Below, one piece after another: positions 1-10,670 of a stretch of 64,000 nucleotides of DNA. Origin of the DNA: Tenrec ecaudatus. Its lineage: Eukaryota > Chordata > Mammalia > Afrosoricida > Tenrecidae. The notes below the pieces were generated by a model that worked only from the letters and a program-made list of their open reading frames with translations, was not told the DNA's origin and made no database searches. The DNA lies in contig NC_134547.1 of assembly GCF_050624435.1 (NCBI RefSeq), positions 28,630,419 through 28,694,418 on the forward strand, in the 5' to 3' direction. Position 1 is the first letter of the stretch. Each line of letters starts with the position of its first letter. The position numbers were made by a program, and so were the translations under genes.

Positions 1-71
1 GCTGGTGGTTTGGGCCTTTCAGTTCACGCCCTGAACATTAGCAGCAGCGTTCCCCAAGGTCTCTTGTTGAA

Positions 72-230
72 CAACTCCAAACTTGCTGCCATCGAGTTGA
101 TGTCAACTCCGCGACCGTGTGGGTTTCCTAGACTGTCCATCTTCATGGGAGTAGAAAGCCTCATCTTTCTTCCATGGGGCAGCTGGAGATTTCAAATTGC
201 TGACCTTGTGGCTAGCAGCTCCACAGGCCA
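72..230 (-). repeat. AfroSINE copy
   Basis: Antisense AfroSINE. The tail (GCCATCGAGTTGATGTC) comes first on the plus strand, followed by the body motif GTAGAAAGCCTCATCTTTC and a decayed B-box region near TTCAAATTGCTGACC. It is the first of three head-to-tail copies at the window start. Confidence 0.85.
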
Positions 231-237
231 GAATAAA

Positions 238-362
238 ACAAACAAACAAACAAACTCACTGACCTCGAGTTGATGCCAACTAGCGTAGAGTGTGTGAGAC
301 TGCAGGAGCAGAGGGTCCCGTCTTCCTCCTGAGGAGTGGCTGGAGTGGCTGCCAGGGCTCCT
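238..362 (-). repeat. AfroSINE copy, internally shortened
   Basis: It begins after a short (AAAC)n stretch with ACTCACTGACCTCGAGTTGA (the SINE tail) and ends in TGCCAGGGCTCC, the reversed SINE 5' end. The middle is shortened and diverged. Same orientation as both neighbours. Confidence 0.7.
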
Positions 363-375
363 GACCACAGCTATC

Positions 376-508
376 AACTCACTGTGGTGAGTTCATTCTG
401 ACTCGGAGTCAGATTGTTAAGTCTTTACTGCAGAGCAGCTGGAGGTTTCAAACTACTGACCTTGTGGTTAGCAGCCCAGTGCATAACCACTGCACCACCA
501 GGGCTCCT
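376..508 (-). repeat. AfroSINE copy
   Basis: Antisense copy with a well-kept tRNA-related head: TTTCAAACTACTGACC (B box region), GTTAGCAGCCCAGTG, then CACTGCACCACCAGGGCTCC at 488-507. The tail half is partly lost. Confidence 0.85.
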
Positions 509-1977
509 TGGTACGTGGTGGGTGTCCACAGGTAAATACAGCAGGCCATTCAGCTCAGGGTTGGGTGGGGGAGATAGGCAATATGAGCCAGCCAACAAGA
601 AAGAGAAGAGTTTGAATTACTCCATGAGGAAGCTTCACAGCGTTTGTGGGATGTTCCGTGGTCTTTCGTTCCATTTCCCACCCACTCTTTGAAGCTCCCC
701 CACAGGTACTTTGGGGGCACACCGTGCACCTCATAATACCGGACCAGGGCAGGTTCCCTTTTTTCTTGCTTTTTTGGCCTCAGGTACAGCCCGAATAGCC
801 TTCAAATTCAGAGCACTGAATTCTTCCTGCAAGTAGGGGAAATTGTTCAGAATGCTCAGAAGCCGTGTTATTTCCGGCAGCCTTTTTCACAGTTCCAGGC
901 CTTTGTGTCATGGGTGGACTGGGCCACCTGGCTGGGAGCCCTCCCTCGCTGTCTGGTGCCCGGGTGAGGCTGAGGGCCCAGAGAGCCTGGTGGGTAATGG
1001 CCACGCCAGCGCACAGAGGCTGCCCCTTTTCAGCGCCTTTAGAGTTTCCGTTAAAGTGAGACAGGCCAGAGCTCAGCCAGGCGGGCCCATCTCTTTGGAT
1101 AATGTGTCCTGGTTTGGCTCCATTTTTTACAAACTGTGCCCAGAAAAATAAGTTCTGGGTAAATTGGAAAAAGGCCAGCTTCTCACCCGATGGACGGGAA
1201 GAGAGCAAGTTTCAGATCCAAGGCTTCTTTCTCTTTGCTCAGACAAGTGGCTTCCAGCCTCTCCTAAGGAGGAGGATGGCCGGCTGCAGGGGTGGACTCT
1301 GGGCCAACGCTAGGGGACTCCTCTCTTGGGCTGCCTTTCCCTGTCTGCTTGTGGGTGATCTGCGCCCCTGCTCTGCCCCGGGAAGGCCAGACCAAGAAGA
1401 ACACCCCACACTAACCTGATGGGCTCTCCTCCAGCGTGGGCTGGGATGGGGTACAGAGGGGCTGAGTGGACAGGGCCTCTTTTTCTTTTTAAAATGAGAT
1501 CATTCACTCTCTGTTGGAAATGAACTGGGTTCCAGCTTCATGCTTCCATATATTTATCCCAAATGGTTGCCAGGTGTCTGCTCTGGTTCACTGGGACCTG
1601 GCCTTCCCAGGGCCCTGGCATTGGGGGTTTGGGGTAGGAGTATCTTAAATATACTGTGTGGTCATATGAACTGCCCAGAAACACAGAGAAGGGGTTCGGC
1701 CCAGAGTGTACTGGGCAGTGGAAGGAACCTCCCTGTGCCTGGGGAAGGGCCCACTGGAAGATGCCTCAGGGGTTTTGTCCAGGGAAAGGATGGGAGCAAG
1801 TTCCAGGCAGGGCTGGGGTTGGAGGAGGAAGGGTGGGTGAGTGGGTGAGTTCGTCAGGGGTTGGAGGAGGGAGGGCGGGGGGGGGGGGTTGGTGGTGGCT
1901 GAGTTCGTCAAGGCTGGTGCTTCGTGAGTCCTCACTGGTTATGGTTGCTCCATACCCTGATTCATGGTGTTGTAGGG
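509..1977 (+). other. Intronic sequence without recognised features
   Basis: Mostly GC-moderate unique-looking intron. A G-rich block at 1860-1905 includes an uninterrupted G run near 1877-1888. Overlapping short frames on both strands have no family resemblance and are treated as noise. Confidence 0.6.
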
Positions 1978-2530
1978 GACAAAAGAGACCCCAGACCTCA
2001 AATATAGTTTACAGGGAACATTTATTATTAAGTCTTAAGCGGGACCAAGATAAGACAAAGACACATCCTGTGGATGAGAGAGGCCATTAGCACCAGGTTA
2101 TGAAGGTGTCCAAGAGTTCACAGAGCAAGGTGACTTAGAGAGGACAAAGGAGATGGTCATAAAAGCATGCTTAGTGGCAGATTATAGTTGTGGGGGGATA
2201 AATGAAGCAGGAATGGGACCTTGATTGGGACCGGTACATTGCGTTAGACAGAAGAACTTACTAGATGATCCAGGGACTTCTGACCAAGGCAGTCTAGACA
2301 TGGGAATTGACCAGCAAACCAGTGTTCATCAAGGACACCCAGGTGCTTAAGACCCTAAGGGACACTGCCCCTCCCTGGGCCCCACGGGGATGGAGATAAT
2401 CTGAGAACCTGGCCGCTCACATCCCTGGTTAGGCATCAGCAGGCTCCATGTGGGGACTCTGCAAAGGGATTTGGGCTTTCACTGGTATCCGTAGCCTTCT
2501 GCAAACAGGGTGCTCAGAATTTACCTGAGT
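1978..2530 (-). repeat. LTR-like repeat, copy 1
   Basis: This block is homologous to 13871-14410 in the same orientation. Shared anchors in the same order include GAGACCCCA, TCTCAAATATA-like, GAACATTTAT, AAGTCTTAA, AAGCAGGAATGG, CTGCCCCTCCCTGGG, GGGACTCTGCAA and TGTAGCCTTC-like strings. The early AACATTTATTATTA reads as an AATAAA-bearing stretch on the minus strand, which suggests an LTR 3' half inserted on the minus strand. I do not recognise the family, and terminal TG/CA and target duplications are not clear. Confidence 0.55.
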
Positions 2531-2554
2531 CAAATGTAAATAGAAGGATCTTCA

Positions 2555-2772
2555 TGGTTCAGGGGTTCCTGTGGGCTGATTTTTCAGAACTAGGTTGCCA
2601 GGTATTCTAAACCTGTCTCAGTGTGGAAGCTTGCCTGAAACCGGCTCAGCTTTATAGCAGCGCACACAAGTTTCCACAGTGACTGCCTGTGAGGTGCATG
2701 GTGAGGACTCGATCCCTGGTCTCCCGAGTAGGAGGTGAGGATTCTACCACTGACCCACCATTGCCCTCCATG
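2555..2772 (-). repeat. tRNA-Gly-derived SINE
   Basis: Read on the minus strand from about 2768, the sequence folds like a tRNA-Gly gene: GGTCAGTGGTAGAATCCTC (A-box arm), CTCGGGAGACCAGGGATCG (anticodon arm to B box), then a non-tRNA body ending near TTGCCAGGTATTC on the plus strand. The body continues past the tRNA 3' end, and position 71 is not followed by a CCA or a T-run, so this is a SINE or retropseudogene and not a working tRNA gene. It resembles a second SINE family I know from elephant; the exact family is inferred. Confidence 0.6.
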
Positions 2773-2895
2773 CATCCTTGGTGTCAAGTTTGAACTTCAT
2801 TCTGGGGAGTCCCTGCAGAGAGGCTTTTAAAGCATGATCAAGTATGTTTTTCCTAAAGATCCCCAACAGCTGTCAGGAAGCAGGCATACCCAAGA

Positions 2896-3053
2896 GCCAC
2901 TCACCCATTGCCAGCAGCCCTAGGGGTCGGAGTAGAACTGTCCCTTAGGGCTTCTGACAGTGGGAGTCTATACAAGATCAGACAGCTCATCTTTGTCTCA
3001 TGGTGGTTTTGAACCATCAACCTTGGCTTATCCCACTGAGCTACCAGGTCTCC
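2896..3053 (-). repeat. AfroSINE copy, diverged
   Basis: Tail-like CCATTGCCAGCAG comes first, then GTCGGAGTAGAACTGTCCC, CAGCTCATCTTTGTCTC and a head ending CTGAGCTACCAGGTCTCC. It is an old antisense copy. Confidence 0.7.
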
Positions 3054-4888
3054 GTACTTCCAGGCCTAGAGGCCAATAAAAGGTATAGAGAGGTTGTCCA
3101 AGCTGGAGAGAAAGGTGTCTGCATATGGGTGGTCGTGGTAGGCGTAGATAGGAAGGAAGAGGTCAGAGGGTGATTGGGAGATGGACTCCTGGCCGTCTAG
3201 GGTGATGCTCAGTCACTTATTTAAGCAGCAGGGCACACCGCCTGGTAGGGGCGGCCTGTTGTGCTGAGCTCAGGTGCCCAGCAACCTTCAGGCCTGGAAT
3301 CTGAGTGTGGAGTGGGGGTGACCTATCAGGGAAGACTGCGAAAGAGGAGTTGGAGGGGGAGGAGGATGTGTCGGGAGCCCCGAGGAAGTTTCTGGGAGTA
3401 AGCCAGGGTCTCTGGCAGCCAGGTCTGCCTGCTGGGTGTGCAGCCAGCGGTAAAGTGAGAAGAGGCCAGAGTGGGAGGCGAGAAGAAACAGCGGTTTGAA
3501 CAAGTACAAGCTGCCCCGCTCTCCTCCGCCCCAAAGACAAGGACGGTTAATGGTTTCCTTTCAGGAAGTGGCTGGAGGAGGAGGAGGCCGAGAGAGGGAA
3601 GGAGCCTGTCTCCCAGTAAAGGGAGGCGGGGGTGGGTGGGTGGGGGGTGGTGCATGGAGGAGGCTTGGGTTGGAACTCCAAACTCTAGTGTGTGGGTTGA
3701 GGGGCACCGAGCCACAGTGGGGGAGAGCATCCCTTTCCTTGTGAGTGGTGGGTGAGGAGTGTGCCCTTCTGGTGGCTTTTCTGCATGGAAGCGAGTGCCC
3801 CTGCTGGGAGGGAGGCTGAGGGAGGGGCATAAGAAGTGGGAGAGGGCATCTTAGGGAGCTGGGGAAAGCCAAACTTAGCCCAGGGGCGGGCTTCTCTGAG
3901 ATCCTTGGTGGACACAGGGGCCTCTGTGCCCATTTGCCCGGCTGTGTGGCTTCTCCTGTGTGCATGGCCAAGCAGGAGCCGGCCCCGCGTGGTAGGCAGG
4001 CCCGTCCTCACAAGCAGGTTGGACCAAGCCCACTTAGCAAGTTTAGGTGGCCCGAGTCACGTCTGGAGGGTGACACAGGAGCTCTGCTGAGAAGAGAGCC
4101 AGGAGATGCTGCCCAGGCTCCAAGTGGCAGCGCGCAGTGAGCTGGGGTGCACAGCGGATAGCCTGATTCCTACTCATGGCTGTCCCTCTGTGGCCACCAC
4201 CTCATCCTCTCAAGACACTTGTTTGCTGGGGACCCAAGACCCCCGGGATCCCTTCCTCTCTGCTCTCTAGGGTGGCCATGAGTCGGGATCAATCAAGGGC
4301 TTTGGAAGAGCCCTGAGCGTGTTCCCTTTGCCAGACGCAAAAGTGGCTCCTTGCTAAAAGGCTGGGTCCTCTCTAGCAAAGGGTTTGGAGGCAGCCGCAG
4401 AGCGGCACCGAGGACACCTCCTGTAAGCGGAAGTGGTGGGTGACCTTAGGAGAGGGGTGGCAGGGAGACCTAAACCACAGGCCACCTTCCCATCATGAGA
4501 TCAGGGTCCCCACCACCCTACTGCTCTTCCCTCACTGCAGCTCCTCCCCCATGTGTGATGGTGGGCTTCCTCGTGTGATATTCACCTGGCTAGGCCCATC
4601 TGGCCAATCCCCTTCTCACATGGGTCCCTCTGAAGAAAGCCTTGTACCAACTCCATGTCGAGGGGAGGCTTGAGGGGGTTGCCGAAGGCCGCACAGCTGC
4701 AGGGCAGGCCAGCACCGGGGCCCGCCAGCCTCTGCCTCCTGAGCTCCTGCGCGCGGTGACATGCACCGTCGCCATTGAAATGCCGTGGTCCTAGCGTTAC
4801 TTAGTTGAAACAGTGGCAGCAGGAAACTAGGATTTACTCAGCTTCTGGGTGGGCTTGATAGAAAGACCAGAAACCTAACCAAAGTCTG
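3054..4888 (+). other. Intronic sequence, G-rich tract
   Basis: Unique-looking intron with no supported gene. It holds a strong G-quadruplex-prone tract at 3621-3650 and a short AfroSINE-tail-like scrap around 4262-4300 (GTGGCCATGAGTCGGGATCA). No other structure was seen. Confidence 0.55.
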
Positions 4889-4990
4889 GCAAATTACTGT
4901 TGTTGCATGCCTTCGAGCGAGCTCCGACTCGGCGACCCCGAGCACATAGGAGACACGGCCTGGCCCTCGCCATCCCTTGTGTGAGGGGGG
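4889..4990 (-). repeat. RTE (BovB-like) 3' end fragment
   Basis: The string GTTGTTGCATGCCTTCGAGC followed by a GACTCGGCGACCCC motif, then GGCCTGGCCCTCGCCATCCC, matches the antisense 3' end of the afrotherian RTE element, whose last bases are shared with the AfroSINE tail. It is a short, 5'-truncated copy. Confidence 0.55.
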
Positions 4991-5400
4991 CCCAGTTGCA
5001 GGTTAGCTTGAGTCTATTGGGAGGATCTTGGAGAATTGAGTTGCAGGGGACCCAGCTGAGACTCAACTGGACAACAGGATCCCTGGTTGGGTGTCTCCTG
5101 CCTCCCGTGCACCCCACTCTCTCATCCGCCTTCTCTTGTCTGTTTCTAGTCCCCTGCTTCTCTCTGCAGACCAGCCACTCCACAATGCTAGTGCCCGGTC
5201 CCATCCCCACCTTCTCGGCAGAGGCCGAGTGCCACATGTCACTCCTGGGCAGATGTGTGGGGGTGGGCTGAAGGGAGAGGCTGAGGCAACCCACTGGGAA
5301 GGGCCCTAGAGGCCAAGATGCTTCAGGTCAAGGCAGGTCTAGCAGCCTCGCCATGTGGACTTTACCCCAACCAAAGGGGGAGGAGGGAGCCTTTCCAGGG
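4991..5400 (+). other. Intronic sequence without recognised features
   Basis: I see no gene, repeat family or strong motif here. The open frames on both strands lack any recognisable domain. Confidence 0.5.
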
Positions 5401-5516
5401 GAGAAAGATGAGGCTGCCTGCTCCTATAGACATTTACAGCCTCAGAAACCCTGAGGGGCAGCCCTACTCTGTAAGGTCGCTATGAGTGGGGATCAACTTG
5501 ATGGCAGGGGGATTTG
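5401..5516 (+). repeat. AfroSINE copy, 5'-truncated
   Basis: Sense-strand 3' half: GAGAAAGATGAGGCT, then ATTTACAGCCTCAGAAACCC, then TCGCTATGAGTGGGGATC and ACTTGATGGCAG. The tRNA head is missing, as expected for incomplete reverse transcription. Confidence 0.8.
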
Positions 5517-5748
5517 TTTCTGATGGGTGAGGAAACTGATTCTCCTGAGGCTGGGATGTCTGTCTGTAGAGGCTGGACTTCTTCCCCCACCCACTGCAGC
5601 CCTCAGTGGGTCAGCATGGGCAGTGTCTTGCTTCAGAGGTTCCCACCCTGCCCCCACTCCATGCCCAGGCAGCCCACCTATAGTCTGCCTCCCTGGCAAG
5701 GCCAGGTTTGGCCTCTGTGTGGGCTGTGCAGGGTGTGGTGCACCCTGA

Positions 5749-5991
<243 letters not shown>

Positions 5992-6262
5992 TGAGCTTCT
6001 TACCAGCATGCAGGTCTCACGTGGGACAGAGACACGGAACCGTCACTCCATTCTGTGCCCCAGTGGGGCCAGCACCAGAGGAGCTTCTGCCCCAGCTTCA
6101 CACATGGCATTGCAGCCACCCCGGCCCTCTTCCCGCTGGTTTCATCCCTTTGACCGCACCCACAACCTGTTTTCAAACGCCCTATTCCCCCCATGGGGCG
6201 AGACCAAATAAGGACCTGCCTTTCTTAGAAGTTTTCAAGAGTCGAGCAAGCCAGAGCCTCTT

Positions 6263-6265
<3 letters not shown>

Positions 6266-6316
<51 letters not shown>

Positions 6317-6361
6317 ACCCTCCCACCCTTAAACACACACACACACCACCCTCCCACCCTT

Positions 6362-6404
<43 letters not shown>

Positions 6405-6420
6405 ACCTTCCCACCCCACC
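6266..6420. repeat. (CA)n microsatellite with interruptions
   Basis: Three long CA runs are separated by two copies of an interruption, CACCACCCTCCCACCCTTAA, and a third diverged one (CACCTTCCCACCCC). The interrupted structure suggests duplication of a CA run plus spacer. The length is probably polymorphic. Confidence 0.95.
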
Positions 6421-6426
6421 CCTCAA

Positions 6427-6607
6427 TTCGCTGCCAACAACATTCAACAAAATTCTTACTCATAGACCCTCTGGGACAGGGTAGACCTGCCCCTGTGGGG
6501 TTCTGAGGCTTAACTCCGAACCTTTCCCTGAGGAGCTGCTGGTGGATTCAAACTGCTGACCTACTGGTTTGCAGCCTATCTTGTAACCCTGGGTCACCAG
6601 GGCCCCT
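6427..6607 (-). repeat. AfroSINE copy
   Basis: Antisense copy directly after the CA tract: ACTCATAGACCCTCTGGGAC (tail side), GTAGACCTGCCCCTGTGGGG, then GGTGGATTCAAACTGCTGACC and a GGGTCACCAGGGCCCC head end. A CA-rich tract beside a SINE tail is common. Confidence 0.85.
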
Positions 6608-7003
6608 CCTCACCGGTAGGAACCTACAGGAGCTGTTTAAGGCAAACAGAATCTCATGTACAAGTTCACTTCCTTCACACGTGTGCACAAGTTGAACCAA
6701 GGCAAACTTGGCCCAGTCATTTTAGCTTGTCCACATCCCCATCCTGCTGCCTCTGCACCGTTTCCACCACGTTCATCCCCCTGAGGAGAGAAGAACTCCA
6801 CAGTGCTCTCAATAAACTACAGGCCTGGAGCCGGAAGAAAAACTCATAATTTGTCACATCTCTGCTCCACCGTGTGCGGGTAACATCCATTCATTTATTT
6901 ATTTAAAGAAGAGGCTCCTTTGAAAAGGTGTGCTGCATTATTTATGAGGCTGTGTTACTTATCTCCTTAATACAAATCTCTCTGCTTAATATCCGTCCTC
7001 CAG

Positions 7004-7050
7004 GTAATGAAGGCTGTAAAAGTGGGCATGAAAGAATATGAGATGGAAAG
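7004..7050 (+). CDS. PEPD: PEPD (prolidase) exon 9
   Basis: A 47-nt exon encoding VMKAVKVGMKEYEME (human-equivalent 209-223) plus the first two bases (AG) of the Ser224 codon. It runs between TCCGTCCTCCAG and AAAG|gtaagc, phase 0 in and phase 2 out. The segment is an amphipathic helix of the catalytic domain N-terminal to the metal site. Residue 222 is Met; I recall Leu in human, a conservative change. Exons 8 and 9 together are 123 nt, so only loss of both keeps frame. It is unusually short and is followed by a 49.9-kb intron, so it depends on strong splice sites; both look consensus-like. Confidence 0.96.
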
Positions 7051-9221
7051 GTAAGCTGCTCGCTCCTCTGGGTAGAGATTAAATTGTAGCAAACGATAAT
7101 TTATGTTCCCTGTGCAGGTAGCAGATGAGGCGCTACCGCGGTCACAGCGACCTGACCTGAGTGGGGATTAGGAGGGAGGCTCCGGGATCGGGAGGAGGGA
7201 TTGGCAGCCACCTGCAGGGCTCTCCTGCTCTCCTGGCGGAACATTTGATGCTAATGGTCTTTGACGACTTTCCCAGTGATTTTAGTGCCCCATCATCTCA
7301 CCCCTGGACTTTGTGGCCATAATTTGAAGGAAACTTTCCCAAGTCGCTGCTCTGGTGACTCTCTGAAAGCTGGTAGGAAAACAGCTGGCCATTTTTAATG
7401 TGTAAACACTGCCATTATGTCTGATGTGCTTGGGCGACTGGGTGGCGGGCTGGCTAAGTGGTCAGAAAGTGCTCTGGAGAGCGACTTTGGCTGTGGGAGA
7501 CTCGCTGGGAGCCCGGCCACTCTCAGTGCTGGGCTAGGGCTCAAAGGTCAGCAAACTCATGGGGTCAGCTGCCCATGGGGTGAGGAAGCCACTCGGGCAG
7601 TCTCCACTGCCCTGGTGGGCCGCTTTCCCTCCTAAAGCCTGGGGCAGCATGCGCCACGACAGGCTCTCCCACCAGTGACTACACCACCTCAAAGTTTCCC
7701 TGTGCATGTGTGTTGGCATGCTTGGGGAGGTTGCCCCCACCCCCTGGCACCCCTTGGCCCCGTCTTCCTCACCCGGCCTCAGAGGAGCTAGCTTGCTGCG
7801 GTTCCTCAGGTTGCTCTCCAAAGCCGAGCCTTCCAGAACACCCCTCCTAGAATGCTGGCCTCACGTCCCCGCCAGCCTTTGTAGCCCCGCTTGCAGGCCA
7901 GGGCAGGAGTGCAGGGCTTCACAGTGGTTTAGGGACAGGTTTCCTTTAAAATCTAGGTCTGCAATTCTAAACCCATGGGTGTCCATTGTTCCCTGCATGG
8001 GCACTGAGCAGGCCTGGTGGCCGTGGCAGCTCTGAAGGGGGCAGTGTGGCCCGGCTCTGTGAGCCCTTGTCTGCTGTGTCTCCGAGGCACCTGGGGAAGG
8101 GCCCTCAGGTCTGTCCCAGCTGTCATTTCCGTCATGCAATGTGGAGTCTCTGATCTGGTACCCCCAGCATCTCTGACACCCTGAGGACCTAGGGCATGGA
8201 TTGTTCAGAGTGGGACCAGACATGCCCCCCCAAAATTGGTCTCTGGTAGAGCCCACCCTTAGTAATCCACAGCTGATGCCACAGATAGAGAGAACCAAGG
8301 GACTGGAGCAGAAATAGCTTGTCCTCAGCGCCATGAGCCCTGCTCTCGGACACACCGTGCTCTAACTTCAGGAGTCCAGCCCCAGAGCGGGTCTCAGGAG
8401 GGACCCAGAGCAGCTCCCCAGCCCGGTGCCACAACATGCTGCAGCCAGGTCTCGCCTTGCAGGGGTCTACACCCATAGCCTGAGCACCCCTACCCTCACC
8501 TCTTCCCAGCACCTGCCTCCTCCTAGATCCTTGAAGCAGGCCTCTGTTTTTTTTCTTATGGGAACCCCAATGTCAACAAGCAGAGCAAATAAAAGAACCC
8601 CAGATCCTTGCCAGGTAGTTTCTGTTGGTTTGGAGCAGGGTGCACACTGAAACCAACCACCCGCTACATGGGGACACACTATGCTGAGCTCTGGGGAGTG
8701 CTTGCCTTTGTGCTGCTCAGTGCCCTGTGTCCCCTCTGGAGCCCGCAAGGCACCTGGGGTGGTGGGGGTGGGGGAGCTCCAAGAAAGCAGCCTGAGGGCT
8801 CAGTGATTGACTCTCAGGGACAGCGCTGACTGCCTCACTGCTTCCTATCCTGCACCCCCTGTGCACCGGCCCCCTGTGGCTGGGCCTAGGCTGTACAGCA
8901 GGGAACCAGCTGGTCTGTGGGTCCCTCAGAGCTCAGTGTAGGCAGGTCAGCCCTGGAGCCAAGCCCAGTTGAATCAGAGATGAAGAGAACAAACACCAGG
9001 AGCCTGTACCCAGTGCTAGCCTTCGGGAGCAGAGCAGACCACGGACTCAGTGGCAGTGGGAAGCCGATTGATGGTCTGGGGAAGGATGGGCATCTTGACA
9101 TGCCCCTGGCCAGGTTGAGGGGGACACCCTCTCTGCTCTTTCCTAGGCATCCACTGCCGGGAGGGGCCTTTGCTCCTTTAGCAGGACAGCATCTGAGCCA
9201 CATTAGGGGCAGGAAATCTGT
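7051..9221 (+). other. Start of intron 9, no recognised features
   Basis: The first 350 bp after the donor are AT-richer and repeat-free (for example AAACGATAATTTATG near 7080), which is typical of sequence conserved around exons. The rest is GC-rich unique intron. No gene, SINE or LTR was recognised. Confidence 0.5.
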
Positions 9222-9330
9222 GGGTGTTGGATGGATGGATGGAAGCATGGATGGGTGGATGGAGGAGTGGATAGATGGGTGGGTATTAGATAGATGGGTG
9301 GATGGCTGAGTGGATGGGTGGGCAAGTAAA
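9222..9330. repeat. (TGGA)n imperfect tetranucleotide repeat
   Basis: GGATGGATGGATGGA opens the tract, which continues as variant TGGA/TGGG/TAGA units to about 9330. The in-frame translations on both strands are low-complexity artefacts. Confidence 0.95.
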
Positions 9331-10474
9331 ACGGTTCTGAGCCCTTCTTCTTCCTCCTTTGGTGGCATTGTGAATTCTAGAAGTCTGGTCCTCACCAGCT
9401 GAGTGACAACATCTCTTCCAAAGTGGAGGTTGTGGACTGGTCAGGGGGTGTGGTCTCAGGAATGTCAGGCCGGCAGGACAACTGTCTTGCCTGCTGACTC
9501 AAGGTTAAAGGAAAGTGTGCGTGTGTGTGCATGCGTGTGTGTGACTGGGCTCCTGCTTGTGGGGAGTGGCAGCAGAGTGTGTGGGGCAGACGTCGGGGCT
9601 GCTTCCCCCATGCTGGGGCAGGAGTGCGGTCAGCCCATGAGGGTTCAAGAGGAGAAAGTGGCCCGGGAGCGCACACGCGAGCCCTCCTCTGGGCTGTGCC
9701 TGTGAGCGCCGCGTCAGATGTGTCAGACGTAGGGAAGATCATTTGCCACAACTGAGGGGGAGTAAATTGTGTTAAGGCAATGGGTCATTAATGCTCCGGT
9801 AAACGGACTCTCACTGCATCTGACTGCAAGTCCAATGAGCAGTCCATTTTCCCGCCTGCTATTAGTTCATGCCCGTGGCATAACCAGCCTATAGCTGGCT
9901 GGCACGGGGCTGGCAGTGGAATCAATTACCTGCAAACACTAATTTAGAGCATGCTCAATTGGCGGTGTAAGCAGGTCCCAGTTCACACTTGCCACACCGA
10001 AATTAATAACATGATGTTTGACCGTAATTGAAATCATGTGCTCTCTCTCCAAGCTATGCACGAGGTGTTGGGCCCTCAGGACAGCGTCTGTGGGGCTTGG
10101 GGACCATATAAAGGGGAGAGGGACTGTGAGTCCTGATGTGGGGAGCTTGACCTTGCCACCCTTTCCTGGCCGGGCTCCATGGTACATTCTCCTGACGATG
10201 CCTGAAGACCCCACACCCCGCACTCCCACCCTGACAAGGCCTGGGTTTCTGCAGGGCCTTCCATCACACCACGATAGCTGCCACTTCTTCTAGACCTTTG
10301 TCCAAAAGGAGCTGGCCCAGCTGTTGTCTTATCCTGCCCTTTAGCCAGATGGAGCAAGGCACCTCTCTGCATGTTAAATGTGTCCATGGCATCCAGATGG
10401 AGGGGGCACAGCCCGAGCTGCCGAGAAGGGAAGTCCTCACCCTCTCACCACCACCACCACACACACGAATCCCC
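9331..10474 (+). other. Intronic sequence with AT-rich island
   Basis: There is a short TG-rich run at 9517-9542. From about 9755 to 10040 lies an AT-rich, repeat-free island with ATTAATGCTCC, GGAATCAATTACCTGC, ACTAATTTAGAGC and GAAATTAATAACATGATG, suggestive of a conserved non-coding element. No gene is seen. Confidence 0.5.
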
Positions 10475-10670
10475 AACCAAACTCACTGTCATCGAGTCAA
10501 TTCCAACTCATAGTGACTCTATGGGGCAGGTAGAACTGACCCCGGGGGTTTCTCAGACTTTGTGGGAGCACACAGCCTCAGTTTTCTCCCATGGAGCGGC
10601 TGGTGGATTCAAACCTCTGACCTCGTGGTTAGTAGCTCCATGTGGTGCTTGCTGCACCACCAGGGCTTCT
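10475..10670 (-). repeat. AfroSINE copy, near full length
   Basis: Starts AACCAAACTCACTGTCATCG, passes through ACTCATAGTGACTCTATGGG and GTAGAACTGACCCCG, and ends in CTGCACCACCAGGGCTTC. Read on the minus strand it has a tRNA-like head with A and B boxes. Confidence 0.9.

Noticed and set aside
2696..2768. Functional tRNA-Gly gene
   Set aside because: Arms have mismatches, no T-run terminator follows, and SINE body sequence continues past the 3' end.
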